5,130 nucleotides of DNA from JBCBJZ01 sp038522635 (GCA_038522635.1 JBCBJZ010000199.1:1-5130); one strand, 5' to 3'; positions 1-4,935 are shown, numbered from the stretch's first letter. Made by a program: numbers and translations. The notes: generated by a model from the sequence alone, not told the origin.

Positions 1-98
1 ATGAACTGAAGCTGATCAATGGAAAAGGCGAAAATTCAAGTTATGCCCGCATGTTCGAACCATCAGCGGAAAAAATGCGTCACAAAACTCAGGTGTAG
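1..98 (+). CDS. 3' end of an unidentified protein (partial)
   Basis: The frame that begins at base 3 is open from the window edge and ends at TAG 96-98, giving the last 31 residues of a protein that starts outside the window. The tail is hydrophilic and mixed in charge (it includes NGKGENSSYARMFEPSAEK), with no membrane segment and a basic end. It reads like a real C-terminus more than the other frames here do: it avoids the Arg/Pro/Ala-rich look of shadow frames. Its bases are AT-richer than the rest of the window, and several codons end in A or T (AAA, GAA, AAT, TCA), unlike the genes to the right, so it may have a different origin. No family can be named from 31 residues. No clear + strand terminator follows; the hairpin at 170-196 lacks a T-run on this strand. 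Confidence 0.45.
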   Translation, partial: ELKLINGKGENSSYARMFEPSAEKMRHKTQV

Positions 99-161
99 CA
101 TCCACGCTCGGGCGTACCTTCGGTTGCAACGGCGAAGTTGGCTAACCCGTTCGTTCTCTCC

Positions 162-196
162 AAACGAAAAGGGCCGCCCCTTGTGGGGACGGCCCT
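162..196 (-). terminator. Intrinsic terminator reading leftward
   Basis: The arms at 170-180 and 185-196 pair over 11 base pairs, with one unpaired base at 189 and a TTGT loop at 181-184. Read on the minus strand, the GC-rich stem is followed by TTTCGTTT (169-162), the layout of a Rho-independent terminator. On the + strand the stem is followed by CCGTGAG, so it should work poorly for rightward transcription. It fits as the end of the small minus-strand unit that begins near 390. Confidence 0.6.
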
Positions 197-280
197 CCGT
201 GAGATGAGCTAGCTATGGCCCCGTGTCCGTCTCAACCTTCGAAGCTTCATAGCAAGAGGGAGCACACGGGACACGTCACA
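197..280 (-). other. Untranslated tail of the small minus-strand unit
   Basis: This stretch lies between the stop codon of the 26-codon ORF (281) and the terminator. It holds two mutually exclusive inverted repeats: GCTATG 212-217 with CATAGC 248-253 (6 bp), and CCCGTGT 220-226 with ACACGGG 264-270 (7 bp). An 8-bp palindrome AGCTAGCT lies at 207-214. No well-supported ORF is present. If the unit is transcribed, this would be its 3' untranslated region and possibly a structured RNA segment. Confidence 0.3.
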
Positions 281-361
281 TCACTTGGAAAGAGGAGGCT
301 GCTCCGCTGACCGCATGACGTGCAATGGCACCATAGACAGCTTCGTAATCCCACTAGACAT
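281..361 (-). CDS. Small 26-residue ORF with very strong ribosome binding site
   Basis: ATG at 361-359 opens a 26-codon frame that ends at TGA 283-281. The predicted peptide begins MSSGITKLSMVPLHVM and ends QPPLSK. It is mildly amphipathic and has no transmembrane segment, cysteine or recognised motif. The case for translation rests on its flanks: AAGGAGG sits 7 bases before the ATG, a candidate promoter lies upstream at 397-425, and a terminator follows at 162-196. It runs divergently from the secreted-protein gene at 444. The frame extends upstream of the ATG, but the Shine-Dalgarno fixes this start. It could be a small protein, a leader peptide, or a non-functional reading frame in a regulatory RNA. 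I do not recognise the peptide and assign no function. Confidence 0.45.
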   Translation of the reverse strand: MSSGITKLSMVPLHVMRSAEQPPLSK

Positions 362-368
362 AGGACCA

Positions 369-375
369 CCTCCTT
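369..375 (-). promoter_or_regulatory. Near-ideal Shine-Dalgarno of the 26-codon ORF
   Basis: Minus-strand AAGGAGG (375-369) stands 7 bases from the ATG at 361. The match to the 16S rRNA 3' tail extends on both sides: the run AAAGGAGGTGGTCC (376-363) pairs with the standard bacterial tail GGATCACCTCCTTT with a single G-U wobble. No other gene in the window has a comparable site. Confidence 0.7.
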
Positions 376-396
376 TCCGTTGTTTCACCTTACGAC

Positions 397-425
397 AAAG
401 TAGGATGCCCGATCTGATTTGCCAA
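397..425 (-). promoter_or_regulatory. Candidate sigma-70-type promoter, leftward
   Basis: Minus-strand TTGGCA (425-420) matches the -35 consensus at 5 of 6 positions. After a 17-base spacer comes TACTTT (402-397), a 3 of 6 match to the -10 consensus. Transcription would start near 390, about 30 bases before the ATG at 361. The box quality is modest, but the spacing and position relative to the strong ribosome binding site and terminator make it credible. Confidence 0.4.
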
Positions 426-431
426 CATCTC

Positions 432-436
432 AGGAG
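432..436 (+). promoter_or_regulatory. Shine-Dalgarno fixing the start at 444
   Basis: AGGAG lies 7 bases before ATG 444. The frame is open back to about 285, but only the 444 start combines this site with an immediate signal peptide. Confidence 0.65.
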
Positions 437-443
437 CGGAAAA

Positions 444-1010
444 ATGAAACCGATGCATGCGCGTCTCACTTCGCGCGCACCGTGGCTCTTACAGCTTGGC
501 TGCGCGACAGCGGCCATCGCGGCGTTGGTAAGCCTTGCAGGCAACAGCGCAATGATCACCCCGGCGGTTGCAGCATCAGCGCTCAACGGCACCTGGTGCA
601 ACGAGGCGGGCAAGCGCTTGCGCATCGACGGGCGCACATTGATCGAGCCTGACGGCACCCGCCAGCAGGGGCGCGCGCAAGGCGATGTCTTCACCTATCG
701 CAAACGTGTGCCGGGCGGGGCGGACCGGCAGGTTGACCTCAACCGTGTCGGCCCCGACGCACTTGTGATGACGCAGCGCAACCTGAGCGCAAGGGGCTCC
801 GGCGTGCTGAGCCGCCCCCCGCAAGTTTGGAAACGCTGCGAAGCACCGGCCGCAAGGCGCCCCGGCCGCGATGCGCCTGATCAGGCGGCCACTGCAGCAC
901 TCTTCGTCGACCAGGCAGCCGGTGCCAGCGAGTTCGCCCCGCGCTCACTGTTAGGCTCAACATGGGTCAACCCCAGCGTGCGGCCCAGCTCGTCCGCGCC
1001 ACCGATGTAG
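444..1010 (+). CDS. Secreted small protein of unknown function with W-C ... W-K-R-C core
   Basis: This is a 188-residue protein with a clear Sec signal. It has a basic n-region (K2, H5, R7, R11), a hydrophobic core at about 13-33 and a likely cleavage near AVAA 41-44, so it should act in the periplasm. The mature core (about 46-133) opens with LNGTWC and closes with VWKRC, with alternating short polar and hydrophobic stretches between (IDGRTLIEPDG, RQVDLN, DALVMT) that suggest a small beta-rich domain. C52 and C132 could form a disulfide bridge. Small exported proteins with this G-x-W-C ... W-x-R-C pattern are familiar to me from alphaproteobacteria, where they have no established function. 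Residues after about 140 are Pro/Ala/Ser/Arg-rich. Residues 146-188 overlap the convergent glutaredoxin gene, and the last 20 or so are antisense to that gene's conserved domain, so the tail may be a read-through extension. Expression could share the 362-443 region with the divergent small ORF. Confidence 0.75.
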   Translation: MKPMHARLTSRAPWLLQLGCATAAIAALVSLAGNSAMITPAVAASALNGTWCNEAGKRLRIDGRTLIEPDGTRQQGRAQGDVFTYRKRVPGGADRQVDLNRVGPDALVMTQRNLSARGSGVLSRPPQVWKRCEAPAARRPGRDAPDQAATAALFVDQAAGASEFAPRSLLGSTWVNPSVRPSSSAPPM

Positions 1011-1558
1011 CGGCCGTCGATCCAGATCTGGGGCACCGTGATCGGCGTCTTAGGACCAACGATCGGCTTCACCCGCGCCAACATCTCGTATAGTGCGCGG
1101 GGTTCGCGCACCACGTCGTGATAGGTGTAGGCCATGCCCACCTCGTCCAGATAGGCCTTCGCGCGCACGCAGTGAGGACACTTGTCCTTGCCGAACACAT
1201 GCGTCCCGCCGATGCCTGCGGTCTTCGCATGGGCGTTGATCACCGCTTGCGTGATCACCCCGCGGTTGAGCGCCTCGCCTTGGCTCACCACGCGCCCTTC
1301 GACCATCACGATCGGCGCGTGCCAGCCGCCCTTCTTCAGCGGTGTACCCCAGTTGGACAGCCAGTCTTTGGTCTCCAGCGTGACGGGAATGCCGCTAAGT
1401 TCGTTTTCGAGCACGTCCTTCAGCACATCAGCGGTCAGCGCGCACTCGCCACACGGGATCTTGACCTTGAACGGGCCCCACTGTCCGGCCCAGCGGTAGA
1501 GCATGATTTTGACCGGCTGCTCAGTGCGTGCAGCGGTGTTCGTAGCAGCGGTTGACAT
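881..1558 (-). CDS. Two-domain thioredoxin-fold/glutaredoxin protein (CGEC + CPHC)
   Basis: This is a 225-residue cytoplasmic protein with no signal peptide or membrane segment. The N-terminal half (about 16-100) looks like a thioredoxin-fold domain: a KIMLYRWAG strand, C36-G-E-C39, an alpha segment (ALTADVLKDVL), then HAPIVMVEGRVVSQG at 80-94, where P82 would be the cis-proline. The C-terminal half (about 118-198) is a standard glutaredoxin: HVFGKDKCPHCVRAKAYL with C127-P-H-C130, the TVPQIWIDG strand with cis-Pro 176, and the GG-ADEL end (186-191). Glutaredoxins reduce disulfides or deglutathionylate proteins through the first Cys. Two CxxC sites in one chain suggest electron relay between the domains, which is inference. 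The start at 1558 is set by AAGGAG 9 bases upstream; an in-frame extension to 1762 lacks such a site. The last 25 or so residues are Ala/Ser-rich and overlap the 444-1010 gene. Confidence 0.88.
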   Translation of the reverse strand: MSTAATNTAARTEQPVKIMLYRWAGQWGPFKVKIPCGECALTADVLKDVLENELSGIPVTLETKDWLSNWGTPLKKGGWHAPIVMVEGRVVSQGEALNRGVITQAVINAHAKTAGIGGTHVFGKDKCPHCVRAKAYLDEVGMAYTYHDVVREPRALYEMLARVKPIVGPKTPITVPQIWIDGRYIGGADELGRTLGLTHVEPNSERGANSLAPAAWSTKSAAVAA

Positions 1559-1567
1559 GGCCCCTAG

Positions 1568-1573
1568 CTCCTT
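1568..1573 (-). promoter_or_regulatory. Shine-Dalgarno of the glutaredoxin gene
   Basis: Minus-strand AAGGAG (1573-1568) lies 9 bases before the ATG at 1558. It decides this start over the longer open frame that continues upstream to 1762. Confidence 0.75.
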
Positions 1574-1818
1574 AAAGCGTTCAATTTCCAAGGATTTTGA
1601 TAATCGTCGATGTCTGTATGGCCTGCAGATCGGCGCAGCCGTGGTGCAGCGCAATGGGTCTCCCCGCTTCGTGATCGCGATGTGAGGGATTAAACTCGTC
1701 CCGCCATGACTGCCGTGGGCAGCCGCTTGGCCGGAGACGGGGCCAGATAAGGAACCCATCACGGAACAGGCTCGCGCCGAACCTGGGTCTGCCTCACAAT
1801 CGACGCAACGGCGGTGGA

Positions 1819-1862
1819 GCGGTGACGCTCTCGGGCACGAGGCCCGCCTGCCACCTCACCGC
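1819..1862 (+). promoter_or_regulatory. Two-tier hairpin in the leader of the 1886 gene
   Basis: GCGGTGA (1819-1825) pairs perfectly with TCACCGC (1856-1862). Inside it, CGGGC (1832-1836) pairs with GCCCG (1842-1846) around an ACGAG loop. The structure ends 23 bases before the ATG at 1886 and has no T-run after it, so it is not a typical terminator. It may be an untranslated-leader structure or a chance product of GC-rich sequence. Confidence 0.25.
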
Positions 1863-1885
1863 GATGCCAACAACCAGGGCCACCC

Positions 1886-2287
1886 ATGGACACCGCCTTC
1901 TCCACCAACGCCGAGGCGTTCGAATACGCGTGCACCAACCTCAATTGCGACATCGAACTCTACAAGGCGCTGCCCGCTGTGGTGATGGACGGAGCGAGCG
2001 TGTTGAAGGCGCAAGGCGGCGTGCAAAGCGAACCCGATGGCACCCAACATGCGATCCTGCAGGTGGCGAGCGCCGACGGCGGCTTCCTGGTGCTGGCGCG
2101 CACGTTAGGACCGAAAGGCCCGCGCCTGGCAGTCGGCGACTTGGTGGCGTGGATCCCAGCGCAGTACAGCGCACAACTCGCGCAGTCCGGCCACGATGAG
2201 CGCTTCGGTTGGGTTGGCGTCATCTTCGGCACGTTGGAGCCGCGGCGCGAAGCGGGAAGCTGGGTCGGGCGCGCCAAGTTCGAGTAA
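1886..2287 (+). CDS. Conserved-looking soluble protein of unknown function
   Basis: This is a 133-residue protein with no signal peptide or transmembrane segment. Coding is supported by strongly GC-biased third positions throughout and by a balanced, protein-like composition. The N-terminal part (1-40) is acidic and mixed, with C16 and C21 in EYACTNLNCDIELYKALP. The central and C-terminal parts look beta-rich: HAILQVASADGGFLVLARTLG (55-75), GDLVAWIPAQYS (84-95) and FGWVGVIFGTLEPR (107-120). I do not recognise the family. The start is the first ATG after the in-frame stop. Its ribosome binding site is weak (CAGGG about 10 bases upstream), which leaves some doubt about the start or suggests low translation. 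The gene stands alone: it diverges from the glutaredoxin gene and converges on the epimerase gene, with 40 bases between the stop codons and no strong terminator in that gap. Confidence 0.75.
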   Translation: MDTAFSTNAEAFEYACTNLNCDIELYKALPAVVMDGASVLKAQGGVQSEPDGTQHAILQVASADGGFLVLARTLGPKGPRLAVGDLVAWIPAQYSAQLAQSGHDERFGWVGVIFGTLEPRREAGSWVGRAKFE

Positions 2288-2327
2288 GAGGCTCTTGAGG
2301 GGCTGGCGTTGAGAGGCCCGCCGCCGC

Positions 2328-3344
2328 TCAGGCTGTCACCACGGCGATGGTGGTCTCCATCGTATGCGTTGCGCCGGGCTCGATCAGCCGGGCATCGCTG
2401 GCGGCGTTGGTCGTCTCCACGCACACCATCTGGCGATAGGTTTGTGCCGCATCGTCGCCCATATCGCCGAGGCGAGCGGCCTTCGCCGTCCACGGGTTCC
2501 ACACCACCCAGGAAGCGCTCCCGCGCTTTTCTACGATGATCCGGCGGGCGTTGGCCTCATCATGGATCGTGACCGCCTGCGGGGCATCCACATAGATTCG
2601 GTCAACTTCACGATCGATGGTGATGGGGGCCGCTTCGCGCATGACGGCGTCATCGCGCAACGTGTCGATGAAGGCTGCGCCTTCGAGCCCGGTGATGCGC
2701 GTGGCGGCGATGTCGCCGACGTGGAAATAGGTATGGAGCGCCTGGCTCAATGTGATCGCCTCGGGCCCTTCGTTGTGGGTGGTCAGGGCAAGCCGTAACT
2801 GGCGGCCGACGCTGATCTCAAGACCAACCTTCGCGTCGGGCGGCCACAAGGGTTGCGCCCGACCTGCGGTGTTACGATCAGCCGGCGCGGGCCGTGGCGC
2901 GGTGAGCCGAAGGTCGACGCCGCGTTCGGCGGATAAGGTGCACACCTCAACCTGCCAGGGCACCGTGCGCACCAGCCCGTGGGAGGGTGCCTCGTGCAGG
3001 CTCGGATGCGCGCCGAACCAGGGCCAGCACACCGGGATGCCGCCGCGCACCGCTTTGCCCTCTTCAAACCGCGCGCCCGGGGACAACCACAACACCGGCG
3101 CAGCCGTGGGGGCCGCGCTGTCGTCGCCGCCTTCGCCATCGCCCGCTTTCGTGCCAGGCCCGCCCTTGCGCGGCTGCCACGCGAGCACCTGCCCACCATG
3201 CAACGCGATCGATGCGTGCGCGCGGTCGGTCGCGATGTCGATCGCGGCCGTCCCCTGTGGACCATCGCGAAACGCCACACCGGAGACAGCGCCAAAGCGC
3301 GCGTCAAGGTCCGCCGCCGTCGTGCCCATCGCAGCAGCCCTCAT
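2328..3344 (-). CDS. yeaD: Glucose-6-phosphate 1-epimerase-like hexose-6-phosphate mutarotase
   Basis: This 338-residue protein has the aldose-1-epimerase (galactose-mutarotase) fold signature of the YeaD/YMR099c group, which interconverts alpha and beta anomers of hexose 6-phosphates in the cytoplasm (EC 5.1.3.15). Motifs in order are HGGQVLAWQP (49-58), VLWLSPGARFEEGKAVRGGIP (84-104) running into VCWPWFG, SHGLVRTVPW (121-130, with the expected catalytic His at 122), LSQALHTYFHVGDI (199-212), VVWNPWTAKA (280-289) and VCVETTNA (307-314, with the expected catalytic Glu at 310). It carries a Gly/Asp-rich insertion at about 61-82 and a Pro-rich one at about 150-170, so it is longer than typical members. 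ATG 3344 overlaps the stop of the upstream membrane-protein gene as ATGA, which implies coupled translation. A second Met (residue 6, 3329) is preceded by GAGGG at 8 bases and is a possible true start. The symbol refers to the E. coli homologue. Confidence 0.9.
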   Translation of the reverse strand: MRAAAMGTTAADLDARFGAVSGVAFRDGPQGTAAIDIATDRAHASIALHGGQVLAWQPRKGGPGTKAGDGEGGDDSAAPTAAPVLWLSPGARFEEGKAVRGGIPVCWPWFGAHPSLHEAPSHGLVRTVPWQVEVCTLSAERGVDLRLTAPRPAPADRNTAGRAQPLWPPDAKVGLEISVGRQLRLALTTHNEGPEAITLSQALHTYFHVGDIAATRITGLEGAAFIDTLRDDAVMREAAPITIDREVDRIYVDAPQAVTIHDEANARRIIVEKRGSASWVVWNPWTAKAARLGDMGDDAAQTYRQMVCVETTNAASDARLIEPGATHTMETTIAVVTA

Positions 3345-4606
3345 TCACGCCCACGCTGCCAGGGCCACGCCGGCCCTTTGCGCCCATCTTTAAGGACGGA
3401 CAAATCTGCGTTCTCATCGATCATCGCGTTGGGCAATGCGTCGTTCTTGCGCGGCCAAAGCAGCACCGCCAGACCAACACCGAACAACGCCAGCATCACC
3501 ATCAATTCCGGAAGGCCCGCGCCCGACCCCGAGGACCGCACCGCGATGTTCATCAGGTCCTCATAACGCAGCAGCGCAACGCCTGAGATGACCGTGCCCG
3601 CCATCCGCGCCAGGTTCTCGCCGCGGTGTCCGAACCGACGGGTGAAATAGAACAGCAGCAGCATCGCCCAGGGGATCGAGATCAGCGAGACCTTCCATTT
3701 GCTAGCAATCCCCCACTGCCCGTACATGGCGCCCGACGACTGCACATAGCCGTACTCCATGAAAGGCCAGAACAGCATTGCGATGCCACCGATCAGCACC
3801 CCGCGTTCCATTTGCGGGATCAGCGGCTGATAGAGCTTGGTCACCTGCGGGCGCCAAAAGATCAGCATCAGTCCGATGACGATCGTGACGATCACGAAGA
3901 ACGTCTTGAACGGCAGCAGCCAGTCGTGGATGCGCCCTGTCTGCGAGCGCGAACGGGTCTCGCGGGCATAACGATCAACGGTGCTTTGCAAGGAGGCTTG
4001 CGCGCGGCAACAGGTGGTCGCATCGCGTTTGGCGCGCGCGGGAAAGCAGTAGCGTGCGGCGCGCTGGCTCTCGCTCGTCTCCAGGAGGTTATCGGGGCGG
4101 CATTCGCGCACGAGGCCGGTTAGCCCCAGACGGTTGCGCGAGGCTTCCCGCACCGCGAACATCGTATCCAGCATGGGGGCACGGGAACAGGGCTTGCGGT
4201 CGAGGGCGCAATCGGGCGGATTGCCGGCGTCGATCTGATGGATCTGCGGCGACACTTCCCAAACCGCGCGCGGTGGCTTTTTGACCAGCACATTCGAGAT
4301 CACCAGCGCAAACAGGATGGCGGTCACAAAGCCCAACATGAAACGCACCCGCCCGTAGCGTACGTGCGTCCAGTAGAAGTGCGTGAAAATGGAGGCGGGC
4401 GTGAAGAACGCGAACAAGGCGAGCACGCCAAAGACCGGGTAGAAGACGAACAGGTAGCTGTGAAAGAACGCGATGCCGAACCAATCGTAGGCGGCGAACT
4501 CGCGCGCGAGCATGATCGGTAACACCAGGAATGACGCGCCCAGCAGTGTGAAAACCAGCGCCACGAAGCTGCGCGAGCCTGCCATCTTGGGCTTTTCAAC
4601 AACCAT
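3341..4606 (-). CDS. Multi-pass inner-membrane protein with six-Cys periplasmic loop
   Basis: This 421-residue protein has about eight hydrophobic segments, at roughly 13-33, 45-69, 89-108, 235-251, 268-288, 305-322, 336-355 (weak) and 366-384. Basic residues near the N-terminus, in HVRYGRVR (81-88), TRRFGHR (322-328) and PRK after the last segment put both ends in the cytoplasm. The long loop at about 109-233 would then face the periplasm. That loop is rich in charged residues and has cysteines at 133, 140, 169, 187, 199 and 200, enough for three disulfides. I recognise no family or catalytic motif; a transporter, sensor or envelope-assembly role cannot be distinguished. The start at 4606 follows GGGGGGA about 6 bases upstream; Met8 (4585) is an alternative with a weaker site. 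It is the first gene of a pair with the epimerase, overlapping by 4 bases. Confidence 0.8.
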   Translation of the reverse strand: MVVEKPKMAGSRSFVALVFTLLGASFLVLPIMLAREFAAYDWFGIAFFHSYLFVFYPVFGVLALFAFFTPASIFTHFYWTHVRYGRVRFMLGFVTAILFALVISNVLVKKPPRAVWEVSPQIHQIDAGNPPDCALDRKPCSRAPMLDTMFAVREASRNRLGLTGLVRECRPDNLLETSESQRAARYCFPARAKRDATTCCRAQASLQSTVDRYARETRSRSQTGRIHDWLLPFKTFFVIVTIVIGLMLIFWRPQVTKLYQPLIPQMERGVLIGGIAMLFWPFMEYGYVQSSGAMYGQWGIASKWKVSLISIPWAMLLLFYFTRRFGHRGENLARMAGTVISGVALLRYEDLMNIAVRSSGSGAGLPELMVMLALFGVGLAVLLWPRKNDALPNAMIDENADLSVLKDGRKGPAWPWQRGRE

Positions 4607-4918
4607 GCCCGTCCCCCCGTTGCAGCAGTGCCGCCGCCACGCAGCGGATGCGCGCAGGCGATGTCTGCGCGCCCGGTTATGCCGCCCCGGTTATGCCGCG
4701 ACGGCACCGCAATTTGAAGGGGTTGCTCGACGACGCCGCTTTTGTCGGCGCCGATCGACTGCAGGAAAGGCACAGCGGACACGGTGGTGCCGACATCACG
4801 CTGCGCGGGTGTCACGCGTCAAAGGCAGTGCCACCGGTCCGCGTCATCGAGGGCGGGGGCCCACGAAGCGTTAGCGCCGCTGACCCATGAAGCGTTAGCG
4901 CCGCTGACCCATGAAGCG
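4607..4918. other. Intergenic region upstream of the membrane-protein gene
   Basis: These 312 bases lie between the truncated right-hand gene and the membrane-protein gene, both on the minus strand. They contain the 14-bp tandem duplication at 4673-4700, most of the 24-bp repeat array, and a perfect 10-bp palindrome TCGGCGCCGA at 4745-4754. A leftward TTGACG lies at about 4815-4820, but the hexamer 17 bases on (GTGATG) is a poor -10, so I do not call a promoter. No convincing terminator or gene is visible. The open frames on both strands here have no ribosome binding site and composition typical of non-coding GC-rich DNA. Confidence 0.5.
4673..4700. repeat. Perfect 14-bp tandem duplication
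   Basis: CCCGGTTATGCCGC occurs twice back to back, at 4673-4686 and 4687-4700, with no mismatch. It lies 67-94 bases before the start of the membrane-protein gene, a position where it could be a paired regulator site, a slippage duplication, or both. Confidence 0.8.
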
Positions 4919-4935
4919 TTAGCGCCGCTGACCCA
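4860..4935. repeat. 24-bp tandem repeat array, about three copies
   Basis: The period is 24 bases. Identical full units lie at 4881-4904 and 4905-4928. A left unit at 4860-4880 matches over 21 bases with one C/T difference at 4864, and a partial copy TGACCCA lies at 4929-4935. The unit core on the + strand is AAGCGTTAGCGCCGCTGACC. Each unit contains AGCG and CGCT elements that could form small hairpins. In the reading frame of the right-hand gene each unit supplies a TAA, the rightmost being that gene's stop codon. In another minus-strand frame the array reads as the octapeptide WVSGANAS repeated three times. Confidence 0.9.

Larger units (their letters stand above)
1559..1885. other. Divergent intergenic region between glutaredoxin and 1886 gene
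   Basis: These 327 bases must hold the start signals for both flanking genes. The part next to the glutaredoxin gene (about 1574-1615) is AT-rich compared with its surroundings and includes GATTATC on the minus strand and TTTTGATAATC on the + strand, either of which could be a -10-like element. I find no correctly spaced -35 partner for them. A 13-base inverted repeat CTGCC-GTG-GGCAG lies at 1710-1722. I see no RNA gene, and the short open frames crossing it have no ribosome binding site or protein-like composition. Confidence 0.5.

Noticed and set aside
46..66. GTTCGAACC resembles the T-arm of a tRNA
   Set aside because: The flanking bases do not form the 5-bp T-stem, and no acceptor, D or anticodon arms can be drawn around it. 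It is an 8-bp palindrome GTTCGAAC.
19..207. 62-codon + strand open frame
   Set aside because: It overlaps the better partial frame ending at 98, has no ribosome binding site, is Arg-rich and runs through the terminator hairpin.
209..250. 13-residue Arg-rich minus-strand ORF (MKLRRLRRTRGHS) downstream of the 26-codon ORF
   Set aside because: No Shine-Dalgarno precedes it (the upstream bases are pyrimidine-rich), and its ends coincide with an inverted repeat that explains the sequence.
285..443. Longer in-frame N-terminus for the secreted protein, starting at TTG 285
   Set aside because: It would bury the signal peptide 53 residues inside the protein, and the AGGAG at 432-436 clearly serves ATG 444.
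1559..1762. N-terminal extension of the glutaredoxin protein
   Set aside because: The strong AAGGAG at 1568-1573 serves ATG 1558. The extension has no ribosome binding site and is not domain-like.
2286..2327. Palindrome AAGAG-G-CTCTT as terminator between the convergent genes
   Set aside because: The stem is 5 bp with a 1-base loop, which cannot fold as RNA, and no T-run follows on either strand.
2979..3586. Long + strand open frames across the epimerase and membrane-protein genes
   Set aside because: They are Arg/Pro/His-rich antisense shadows of two well-supported minus-strand genes, with no ribosome binding sites.
4324..4815. 163-codon minus-strand frame entering the membrane-protein gene
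   Set aside because: Its second half is an out-of-frame reading of the membrane protein, and its first half has no start signal.
4648..4890. 80-codon + strand open frame in the gap
   Set aside because: There is no ribosome binding site or recognisable domain, and it crosses the 14-bp duplication and part of the 24-bp repeat. Non-coding DNA is the simpler reading.
4860..4935. Tandem array as a CRISPR
   Set aside because: The units abut with no spacers.
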